Part shown: one piece after another, positions 37,901 to 49,900 of the stretch | How the letters are laid out: every line of letters begins with the position of its first letter | How positions within the stretch are numbered: the first letter of the stretch is position 1 | Notes under the pieces: model-generated | What the model was told of the DNA's origin: nothing | The model's database searches: none | What the model saw: the letters and a program-made list of their open reading frames with translations, nothing else | Made by a program: the position numbers and the translations under genes | From: Larix kaempferi | Lineage: Eukaryota > Streptophyta > Pinopsida > Pinales > Pinaceae | DNA: 64,000 bases | Assembly (NCBI GenBank): GCA_027924585.1 | Contig: BSBM01000602.1 | Location: forward strand, 4,091,501 to 4,155,500 | Direction of reading: 5' to 3'

Positions 37901-40900
37901 AGAAATTAGAAATTTTTAAGTTAATTAAAAGGTATGTCCCTTCATGTGAAAAGGCCCAAGTAGAACTATTTATTTGGGTTCCAATTGTATTGTAAAAAAA
38001 TAGCTCATATCAATCTTATATTATATCTTATTCCTATTCTATAGATTATTTATTTTACCTAAATTGGAAGTTTTCTTAGTAACAAATCTTGTTCATTTCA
38101 TTGGTATCAAAGCAAGTCTTATCCGGCTTTTGGCTATTGGCTTGTGACCATATAAATTTCAGAGTTTCTCTAGTAAATTGGTCTTTGACCATAATTTATT
38201 TTGTTTGCGGTCTTTGACCTTGGCCCTTGACCATTTATTACATACAAGAGGTAATGAAAAGCATAGAAGCATAGAAGCGTTCTTGAAAGGTAATAAAAAG
38301 CATATAAGCATATATACACCAATTATAAAGGTGTCAATTATTAAGTGGGAAATTCTTTATTTAGCACATTGTTGAAGTTAGGATATAAAGTAATATATTC
38401 AAAAGCTAAAAAGGGCTTTAAATCCATATTATCAAAAGCATTACTCGTACATTGGTACTACATCAAAGAGTTACATTAAAGAGTATACTTTATATATATA
38501 CAAAGTGAAGAATATAATATTATATTGGATTATTAAGGAGTATACTATAAAAGAGCAATACATTAAGTTCGAAAAGGTGGTGATTAAAGAGTTTTGAAAT
38601 CTTTCAAAAGGTGGAATACAACAAACACTAAAAGAAGTTATTTAAAAATTATTTAAATACTAGTACTAAAGCAAGGAAGAGAAGAAGTAAAGCAAAACAG
38701 AAGAAGTAAACCAAAAAAAAATACGTGAACCATGGAGTATAGTTCACATTTACAAATAAAAATTTTGGAAGATGAACTAGTTCATTTTCGAAAAGAGAAT
38801 AGGAAATTGGAAATGACAATTGACTTACAGGAAATTAAAATGGAATTCAAAGAAAAGGCTATTTCTGACCAGAAAATTCTTATAGCAGAGTTGTTCACGC
38901 AAATTAAGGAATTAAAGGATGAAAAGCAACTCAATCAGAGGAACTGTGACAAGAGCAAGGTTGAAGCAGAAATAGCGCAATTGAACAAGCGCCTTATTGA
39001 CAAGGATAAAGAAATTATGCAATCCCAAAAGAAATTAAAGATCTACAACAACAAAACAATGACCAAAAAAATGCTCACAAATCAGAGATTGCAAAAATCA
39101 TTAAATCGATATAGAAAAACAATGATGAGATAGTCCAGTTGAGAAACCATAAAATTCTAGTCACAAAAATTCAGAAGTTAAAGAATAGCCGGAAAAGAGA
39201 ACAAGCCAATGAAGATATCGAAGAAAAACTGTTAGAAAAGGAAGAAGAGAATTGCCACCTTCGAAATCATAATCAAGATATGATAGAACAAGTGAAGAAG
39301 TTAAACGATGATGAGAAGTTGCAAGAAGAAACATTCAAGAAGCTTAAGAATGATAACAAGTTGTTGGAAGACAAGTTATAGCAGATCTAGAAAGAGGCAT
39401 CAAAACCTTCAGAAGTAAAAAAAACAAGTTGTGGAAAAAGGCACAATCACAGATCCAATCTACATCTCAACTCAAGAAGAGGCCAATCCAACTAAAGAAA
39501 ATCATATACTAAAATTTAACCAAGAAAACACTACAAGCATGATAAGGGAAAATAACGTTATCAAAAATCTTTATCGACATCCAAATCATAAAACCAGATA
39601 TCTTAAAAAATCAGAGTATCAATATCAACAAATGACGAAAAATATTGCTACCAGCGCAAATAAACCTCATGATAACAGTTCATCCTGGAACTGCAACATG
39701 TCGCAAAGAATCGAATTAGGATGGACCGATCCATTTACTTTTCAAAAAATTTGCTTAGCACTCAGAGGTTCATATCATCTCGTATCGTCCACTACGACAT
39801 AACATAGAATGATGCGATGACATTACAAGCAAAAGGCGTAAAGCTTCTTCCATATGCTTTGCGGACAAAGCATTTTTGAAGAGGAAGGCAATGTAATAAA
39901 CAAATATATATAATATTAAATAATAATAATCATAATAATAATAATAAAAATAAATAAATAATTATTAGAAATTAGAAATTATTAACTTAATTAAAAGACA
40001 TGTCCCTTCATGGGAAAAGGCACAAGTAATCCTATTTATTTGGGTCTCGATCGTATTCTAAAAACATATCTCATATAAATATTATATTATATCTTATTCC
40101 TATTCTATGGATTATTTATTTTACCTACATTGGAAGTTTTCTTAGTAATGAATCTTGTTCGTTTCATCAACTTCATGGGACCATAACTTTCACATATCAT
40201 TAGCTTTTAAGTTATGAAAAATTTGCATTCCCAACCCAGTTTCAAGTTTGGTTTTTCATTTGTAGTTTAATGCCCAAACTCCATCAATGTAAAATCACAT
40301 TACATGCATAAAAAATAGATTTTTCTTGAAGCACATGGAAAATATTTCTTTCTTTTCTAACTCAGAAAATTATGACAGCCAAACCATAAATTTAACTCAT
40401 AAAATTTTAGCCAAATTGGCTCAGGAAAAACCCGAAGGGAAAACCTGACAGGAGAGAGAAAATTTTATTCTTTCAACAAATTACAAAACAGAACAGCAGT
40501 ACTTGTCTCAGCTTTTCATCTCGAAAAACGTGCCAACACTTCAGTAAAATTATGTACCCTTCTGACAGCAGTATGGCCCACATGTGTGAGTAATAAATGT
40601 TGCTGTATACCTCAAAAACCGCGCCCGGATTTCTGTTTTTTCGATTTGTGTTGTACGTTCAGAGTTTAACAATGTACGGTCTGCATAGAAATTCATGCCA
40701 GCATTTGCAGAATCTTCCTCGATTTCTGTGTTGTACGGCCTACAATAAATGTTGTACGGTCTCCTCGATTTTTGTGCCGGACTTTGCATGTACGGACTGT
40801 ATGGCCTCCTTGGAAATTGTGCATGTACAGCCTCCTCGATCTGTGTCTACTGCTGTACGGATTTGTTTAGGAATTCGTGCCCTTTCTCTTGGAATTTGTG

Positions 40901-43900
40901 CTCATGCTCAGCCTGCAAATTCTTCAAGGGTTTCTTCTCTTCCCTCTTCTCTTTTTCTTCTTGTCTTCTCTCTTCTCTTTTTCTTCTTCTCTTGCTCTCC
41001 AACTCCCTTGGGTAACAATGAATTGGGTTTTGTGCCTTTTCCCTAGTTTTATATGAGGTAACCAACACCCACCAAATCCATGGCTAGGATTTAATCTTGA
41101 CTTGATGAGATCTAGGGCCCACATTAATTGCTCATTAATGTCTTAATAAATAAATGAAAACACTTTTTCCATTCACTTACGTAAGTGACCCTTTTTAATT
41201 TAATGTTCACTTAAGTCTCATAAAGTCAAATTAAAAATATAATCTCACATTCACTTTATAAAGTGACTTTATAAAAAAATAAAGTACATCTCACTTTATA
41301 AAGTACTAGGGACCTCATTTAATGTTTTTTATGTCCACCCCAAGGCACCACAAGATGAACAACATCTCCTAGGTAATTTTTCAACAAGTTACTCCGAAAG
41401 TGTTTACACCATCTTTGAGCATGATTCATGAGATTTAGGGTACATATGTATGTTCAGCCCATGGATGATCGATGACGGATTTGCACATGGGAGATGGTCT
41501 GTGATGGACTTGCACATTTGAGATGGATTACTCAATAGTTGTTTGACCTCAATTCGGTGCTTGCTTGATATTCTTCACTAAGGCGTTGGAGATCTCCTAA
41601 TAGCTAACATTCTACATGACGGACACATGGAGATGGTTGCTTAATTGAGGAACACCCTACTTAGTAGGAGAAACGCTTTGAATCTGGGAGGAGGGCATTG
41701 GGCCCTAAATAGCACAGGGTAGCTTGGGTTCCTCTATGGAGGCTTGGAGTTGGATCGGGGATGCCTAGGTTGTGACAATGTCTATGCACATGGAGTGCAC
41801 CCCATGTAGTACATGGCTTAGAAGGATTGATGGAGCCTTTGGAGGCTTATAGGAGGAGCATTGGACACACCTAATGTAGAACCCTTGCATTCAGATCCTT
41901 CCTTGTGGATGGTATCACCTCGGATCTTGACATGTGTACCCTTGAGGCTTGGAGTGTAGCACGCCACATTATGAACCTACATGTGATATTGTAGGTTGCT
42001 TGTAAAAGTTAAAGCCCACATATGAACTGTTGGCCACCCCTTACCTTTCATATATATAAAGGAAGGAAAGGATCATTTCATTCATCACACTCTTCTATTT
42101 GCACTTGTCTTCTTGGAGTGATTTGAAAAAGTTCACGAGGAAACGCTAGGAGAAGTTATACAAGGGTAGAAGGACATCTTTGTTGGAGCTTACTCTTGTG
42201 AGATGCTTGGGTTTTGTTACTCTGAAAGTGCCCATACCATATTTGGAGTGCTTCATGAAATACAAGACACATGGTGTATGATTAGCCCTTGGATGGTCTG
42301 TGATGGATGAACACATTAGAGGTGGCTTACTTAGTGATTGCTTGACCTTAATTGGAAGCTTGCATGACATTCTTCCTTGGAGCATTGGAGATCGTCGGAC
42401 AACTTGGGACAATCTTCATGCTTGCCACATGTAGACTAGTTGCTTCCTTGAGAGGGCACTCTACATTGGAGTTAACATTCTAGAGGGCGTTGAGCCCTAG
42501 ACAACATGGCATAGCTTGGATGCTTGCATGGAGGCATGGAGTTGACTTGGGGACACTTGGGTTGCGACAATGTTCATGCAACTAAAGTGGACCCGATGGA
42601 GCACATGGCTTAGGATGAGAGTTGGAGAGTTTGGAGGCTTGTAGGAGGAGCATTGGACACATCTCGTGGAGCACCTTGCATTGAAGCCTTGCTCATGTAT
42701 GATGCCACCTTGAATCTTGACATGTATACCCCTGGAGTGTGTCACTCCACATGTGTGAACCTACATGTGTTATTATAGGTTGCTTGTAAGGGCATAGGCC
42801 AACCTATGTATTGTTGGCCTCTCTTAGCTCTCATATATATAGAGGAAGGAGAGAGTCCACTAACTCATTCATTGTTGTGTAGAGATGTGATCAAGATGCA
42901 CTATTCTCTCTCTTGGATCTTCCTTTGTATTTGTTTTCTCTCTCCTGGAGTCACTAGGGTTTCTTGAGTATCTTGAAGACTAGGGTTAAAATTTTATACC
43001 CTGTTTATTTAGAGATTAGGGTTTTGAGATGAAACCTTATGTTGTACTTGATGAAGAGAAGAGGAAAAGGAGACACTTTACCATGAAGGACATGGTTGTG
43101 CGATGCATATTTGTTGGATCTCTTTTGTGTGAGCTAGGGTTTTCATTGTTTTCCCTAGCTAGTGTTTTGGAGAGCTAGAGAATTGTACTAGCCTTGTGAT
43201 AAGGATATGGTATGTACATGAACTTGCATCCTTATGCACATTTATGAAGCTTTCAGATGTCCAATACTTGTGTAAATTGCAGATTTGATTTTCAGCCATC
43301 TATGTCCTTATGGTTCGTAATTTCCACCTATATATGTCTTGTTGATTTGACATAAGTTAAGGGTCATTATGTTAAATGATTTAACATTGTAATTCAATAA
43401 GATAAAGGTTGTTTTGATGTTTTATTTACAGCTGTAAATAAGTGTTTTCAGATCTGTTATATGCATGAGAAGATTTCCCTAGAGAGTTGGAACTTATCTG
43501 AACACTTTGGTATCTTTCTCTTGGATTGCCTAGATGATTGGGGCAGTTAAGTATTGAAATTTTGTCTGTACTGCCACTCCTCTTTTGTTTGTATTTCTTA
43601 ACAGCCCTAGGCAGAAACTTCACAGGCTTAATGTCCGGGAAACCTCTAGGCTAGAGATGAAATTTCTGTTTTGTATCAAAACACTTGGAATGCAGAAATT
43701 GCAGCATAGTATCAGAACATTTGTGGCTGAGGTCACTCTAGGTATAAGACAAAGTTTCTAGTTCAGCTGACAATTACCTAGGAGGTTCTTGACCTTGTTT
43801 GAAGTTGTTGGGAGCACTTGACACTAGAAAGGGGTTTTTTGTCAACTTCTTATATTGACAGTGTTCCACGGGGACTCATCCCGTAGGGTCGAGGACACAT

Positions 43901-46900
43901 TTCTCAAGTTTCCTGCGTCCCCGAGACAGGGGGACTCTGGGAGAAACGTTTCTCACCATTTCTCTTTGGGCGAACCTTTGCGAAACGCAGGAAGAAATGT
44001 TTCCCTCTGCTGCGAACCTCCTAGACATCCCCCACGAAACTCTGAACCTCCTGGACATCCCCCCCACGAAACTCCGAAACACCTGAACGTCCCCCCACGA
44101 AACTCCAAACCACCTGAACCTATTAGACTTTGGAGTAAGCTAATTTCTAGACGATTTGCACCTTCTCCGGCGGTTTTCGCCAGGATCCAACAATGAAGAA
44201 ATTTGCTGAAATTGCAATTTCGATTGCTGGAATTGCAATTTTGATTGCAAGGATGGATTCAGCACCCTCGATTACCCCTGGGCATCCCGATTATGCAATT
44301 CCAGCAACCCCAAACTGTGATTTCAACAATTTGAGCCGGATTTTGGCTGGAAATATTGTTGGATTCTAGGTGCAAATCATTTAGAATCCGGCTGGAAATA
44401 TTGTTGGATTCTGGGTGCAAATCATTTAGAGTTTAGCTCACGGCTTGGATTTTGATTTGCGTTGCATGATTGCACAATTTAACTTCTATTTCAATGTTCT
44501 TAATTATATCATTCATGTTTATTATTGTCTATGATTGCCATCCCCGACCTGTTGTCCCCTGAAAATTTTGGGGCTGTGCTCTAGCCATCCCAAGCATTCA
44601 CCCCCATCATTACCCCACTGTGGAAACCAATGCAACATAGCTTTAGAGTCTATACATAATATAATAGTCACATGTCACAATAACTAATTTGTTTAAGGCA
44701 AGTAAAGTATTAACTAGCTTTTAATTATATCTTAACACAATGCTAGTTGGTTATATGGGTGATTGTCTCTCTCATGAGACAAGAGAAGAGTTTTGTAAAT
44801 CTCCCTTTGTGTGTGTGTGTTTTACTGTGCATGCATATTATTATATCAGCTATACTTTATTATTATATCAGCTATACTTTAACTACATGATGACTAAATT
44901 TACAATTATTTTATTGCATGGGGTACAAAGAGGAAGATAAGCTACCACTAATGCAGCATTATTGTTGATACATGTTATTTCTAAACTTGATTAAGGATAG
45001 GTGGAACCTTCCCTAGCCCCTTAATGTAATAGAATCTAAGATTAAATAATATTGATGCACTGTAGGATGTATTTTTTCCAGAAATAAGGAAAAGAAGGAT
45101 AGCTGATACTTTCAAATCAAAATAGTTTGGTTGCAAAATTTGCAATTCATATCAAGCTCAACTTAGTCTTATTCTCTACTTTTATTCACAATGAACGTAA
45201 GTAAACGATCAAAAGAAATACAAAACATACCTATACCACAAGATTCTTCAAAGTCATCCACCTCCAAACTTTCAGGACCAATATTAGATAGAAAAGAAAA
45301 AGCCTTTTCCAACTGATTTGGATTCTTTATCTGCAACAAGTACATCCCATGCTTCAACAGTAATATCAACTAGCTGCAATACCCTTCCATACATCCAACC
45401 CTGACCCATGAATATTTGTGCAGGGCTATTACATTGCAGTACTATGTCTGTTAAGATTTTTAACAGTGCTGTTTGCTTTTCTTGAGACTTTTCACATGGC
45501 TACTATGATGTTTCACCCCACAATAAGATTTACAAATGCATATTCCAAGTACCTTAGATGAGATGATATACTGGAGAAGAAAGGGTCGATGTTTGAGTGC
45601 ATTTGCTGGATATTTTGTTGCTACCTGTTGCAATGTTGTTAATCAGAATTTTTACAGAGATCAAGATGAGCCGAAGAAAGACATTGTAGCTATATAATGC
45701 AATCAAAAGTTATTAAATGTGATATACCATGTATAGAATATTTCCAACAGACTTGACGCACCCATCTTCCACGCCTGCCTGCATGCAAGATCTATTTTTA
45801 ATGCCTGTCTAGTGGCAATCATTATCAAATCAAGCAATGCAGACAAGAATCATTAGATCATGGTAAAAGATTATTATAAAGATTTTATTTAGGGTTCAGA
45901 AATTTCGAAAGAGCTGTCTAAATATGCACTTTATCATGAAAAATCCAGAGATTCATCGCATTTCGTAAAATCCACATCATAACAGTCTTAAAGTTACAAC
46001 CTTAACTCAATTTATTCTTATAAAGCTGCATGAGGTAAGAATATGTTCCTCAAGAAATGCCACCATAAGTAATAGGAAAATTCAAATTACAAAATGACAA
46101 TATAATAAAGATAAGAAAGAGAATCACTGCTGTGGTGATTTAAATTTTGAAATTAACATTAAAACCCCAATTCTATTCCGTACAAATTACCAAGCTGACA
46201 AGCACTCTTTCAGAATATGAATTAGAAGAGAATGGCCAGGAACCAGCAAATGATACACAAAAAAAGGGAATGCAAAAAGTAAACAGAAGAAATGGAACAC
46301 CATAAACTCGGAGAAAAATATGTGGGCAAAGGAGTTGGGAATCTAGCAAAAAGTGTTTTAAACCAGATCAATACAGTGCCCTTGAAGAAAACCCCAGCTG
46401 ATTATAAAAACTTCAAAGACTATGAAGCAGAAAGTGGACCTGTGTACGGAGATTCTGAACCCTTTTTCTAATCTTTTTGATCTCTGCGACGGAGATTTTT
46501 CTAGGGTTTTCTGAAGCGAGGGTTTCAGCTCAATGGCAGCCGCAGGAGTTCCTCCGCCGCCCCTGAAGGACGCAGCCCTTCAATGGATGAGTGCCTCTTC
46601 TCGTGTCCCAGCTAGCTGCTCTCGCTTTCCAGATCCAGCAAGTTGCATGTACGAGAAGCAGGCAGACACAGATCCCCATTCAAGCAGCCATCTTTATGCG
46701 CAGATAAACGAAGCTATCTTATCAAGTCATCCAGGTCATGGGAGGCGACAAAGGGAGGAGACAAGGGTTCGAGCAGCCTTGGCCCTATAGCAACAAAAGA
46801 GGGCTTTCACAGTCGAAGGTCTCGGCCTAGGCTCACCCCCTTTCCTCCCTCCGCAGGCCGCTTTGCTCTTGCAGACCGAGCCTGAGGATGACTCGCCGGT

Positions 46901-49900
46901 TCCCTCGAAGGTGGCCTTGGCATCCGCGAAGCATGAGCCCTGGTTTCCTCTCCAAATCCAGAAAACGATCGACGAGATAGCCATCTCAGATCTGGTCGTT
47001 TCAACAGACCTAGCAATCTCGAGACGCACCAAAGCCACCAGGACTCCTCAAGATCCTTCATCATTTTCGATTTTTGAAAGATCACTGAAGGGGGTCTCTC
47101 TCTGCTTACGAGTGACCCCACAAAACTTTGTTCTGGAGCTAAAATCCTTGATTCAACGTGTAAAAGGAACCCCTTCAGGACTGCAGGGGCTTATCTTTGC
47201 AGGGCGGCAACTCTCAGACCACCGGCAAAGGATTCATGCATTTCCATGGTGGCAAGTTTACGAGGAGGAAACATCAGACCCTCCGCTTCTCAGAACAAGA
47301 CCTTCAAGGATGCAACGCGAGCGGGGCTCTCTCCTGCAGAAAGTCCGGCTCAGATCCCACACCCGACCTACATAGTGGACAAAGCTAAGGACATACCGAC
47401 ATTGGAGATTACTCAACCGGAAGTCAACCAGATCATTCTCCAGTTCAAGGAGCAGACCCTAATCTACAGCTTCAATGGACTGTGGCCAAAAACAAAGGAT
47501 CTCCTCGAATGGATCAGTTCAAACTAGACCGAGGATTCTCAACTATTACTTTGCTCTAAAGGGTTTTTTTTAGTGATTTTTACTTCTCGAGAAGACCTTC
47601 AGGCAGTTACGAGTAAGGGGCCTTGATTTTGGGGATCTGCAAGGCTCTTCATAACCCCCTGGTTCCCTGAGTTTGACCCTTTAACAATGGTAGTGACGAA
47701 GGTGCCCATCTAGGTACGTCTTCCAAACTTATAATCCATTTATGGACTCAATCGGTCTTCAAAGGGATAGGTAACGCTCTGGGCTGCTTCTTGTCCTCCG
47801 ACGACACACGCTCAGCACAAGGTCTTTTCACCTTTGCACGCATCTGCGCCACCATTGACATCAGTTCTGGCCTTCCTGACAAGATCAACCTGAAAATAGG
47901 CAGCTCCATCTGGACTCAAGCTTTGGACTATGAAAACACAGCCTTCAGGTGTCGGATTTGTCGACAAACGGGACACCTCCTTAATGCATGCCCGCAAAGA
48001 AAGCCCCAACAACAAAGGACAATGAAGGCACACAGAGCCAAAAGCTGGCAACCCGAGATGCCCTCGCATGAAGAAGACAATCAAGGTGACCAGCTTGAGG
48101 AAGATACGCCCCCAGCAAATCAGGGACAGAGATCCACTCCACCTCTGCCCGAGGTGCACATGCCTCTCAAGAAGATGAAAGCACGAAGAGCGGCCCTCCA
48201 CAAGGGCAAAAAAGATATCATGAATCTTCCTCTTCAGACTCTGATAAGGAACTCCACCATGATACCTGTTATCACACAACTTGTAGTTGCCCCTAGAGGT
48301 ATCCCATCCGGGACGGTAGAGGAGTTGGGCAACTAAAGAGGTGACCTAAGAGATGCCATGGTTCCCAATGCAATGCGGGAGTCACGTCAACCGAGGCACT
48401 CTTCGCTTTAGGTCAAGGTATAACTAGACCAAGGGGGAGACCCTATACCCCCCAATTACAGTTGATTGGACCCAAGCAAAGGTTTCAAAGGGTGAATAAA
48501 TGGTGAGTTACGGAAACCAATGCAAGGCTAAGTGGACCTAATGTTTGAGATATGGTTGAAGGTGGTATAATGGATAGTTAGTGTTTCAACCTATGTATGG
48601 TTTAGGCCACTTGATGGGGTATGATTGCTAAGTATAGTACCATGTGTTTACACAAGTGGGTCTTGTTGCCTTGGGAAGTGTGAAATGGTTCTAGGTGGGC
48701 CCACAAGGTGAAGCTAAGTGTGAAGATGGTACTATAGGCTAGATCTAGGTTAGATCTACAAGTTAGAGTTGGTTCTAGGATTACCCATGTGCTAGATCTA
48801 GGGTTTGACACTAATCCCAAGAAGTGCGCCTTGCTTGGAGAAGGACTAGTGCCTTGTTGGATGGGCTAATGGGGTCAAGAAGGATGTCAAAGTATAGATC
48901 GGGACACCTAGAAGCCAAGTCAAATGGTTTGGATGAGATCCAATGGTTGGATTTTGCTAGATCTTGGTTTTTGAGTGAAGACCAAAAGTGGACCACAATT
49001 CCTTAAAACAAGGAATGCAATCCCCAAGGTAGATCGGGACAAAAGGATAGTCTAGACCTAGGTTTCAAGGCATGGGCATTCCAAATCCACGAGAATCTCC
49101 AACACCCACTTCCTAGAAGTGGTCCAACTCTAAACTCCAAGGGGGTGCGACTTTCTCAAGGAGGGGCAAAAGATGGGTTTGGTGGACCAAACCAAGTCCA
49201 ATGGCCACCAAAAAGTAGATCCGGGATGTTAGTACCCCGATCTATGTTCCTTCAAAGTTTCAAGTGAATCCAATGGGTAGATCTTAGTAGATCTAAGTTT
49301 TAAGGTACCAAGAAAATCAAAAGGGGGTTTCAACCCCTCAAAACATGGAGAGATGTCCACAAGGTAGTTTTCACCAAAGTAAAGATATGGGTATAGGTTA
49401 TCAAATGTCTAGATGTCAAATCAAGTGGGATCTCACCTACCCATGTGCTAAATCTAACCCAACAAGCTTCTCTTAGGAAAATCGATTTAGGTTCAAGAAG
49501 GCTTTTTGCATTGAAAAGTGTGTCAATTTTTAGCCAATCACCACCAAACTATAGATCCAACTAGGGGTGGATCCTATAGAGGTGGGTTTTTAATATCTTT
49601 TCAATTGCAAGGCTAGATCTAAGTAGATCTAAGAAATACCAAAATTGGGGTTTTGATTTAATTAGGGTTTTATGACCAATGAAGATAGAATGGATGAAAG
49701 AGGCACATACCTTGTAGATCTTACCTCAATTGCTTATGGCCACCTTGCAAGTTGATAGCATTCTCCTATGTTTATATTCAAGAGTGAGATCCAAGTGCTC
49801 CAACCAAATCGCCCTTCTCCAAGATAGCCAAATCGTCCTCCTCCTACAAGACAAGATCAAAGAAACAAGTCAAGCAAGATGATTATGAAAATGGTAGAAA

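Larger units (their letters stand above)
37831..40166 (+). mobile_element. Short-LTR non-autonomous retrotransposon with coiled-coil ORFs
   Basis: A complete 2,336-bp element: LTRs at 37831-38100 and 39892-40166, both TG...CA, with perfect 5-bp target duplication TCAAC (37826-37830 and 40167-40171). An iMet-type primer site lies at 38102 and a purine tract GAAGAGGAAGGCAA at 39878-39891. The end of its internal region (GCGGACAAAG...TTTTTGAAGAGGAAGGCAATGTAA) resembles Ty3/gypsy chromovirus 3' ends. No polymerase or integrase is present. Confidence 0.95.
36176..45230 (-). other. GlnRS intron 4 (9,055 bp)
   Basis: It runs from donor GTATGT (45230) to acceptor GCAG (36176). It contains the short-LTR coiled-coil element and several family-A and Copia-type LTRs. 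36,176-36,819 is plain AT-rich DNA. Confidence 0.85.

Noticed and set aside
40597-41046. Hydrophobic cysteine-rich plus-strand ORFs resembling a membrane protein
   Set aside because: They are the antisense of a Copia-family LTR.
47190-47230. LIFAGRQL string resembling ubiquitin in the LINE ORF1 region
   Set aside because: No other ubiquitin block is near it, and it lies just before a frameshift in ORF1 text. I treat it as chance.
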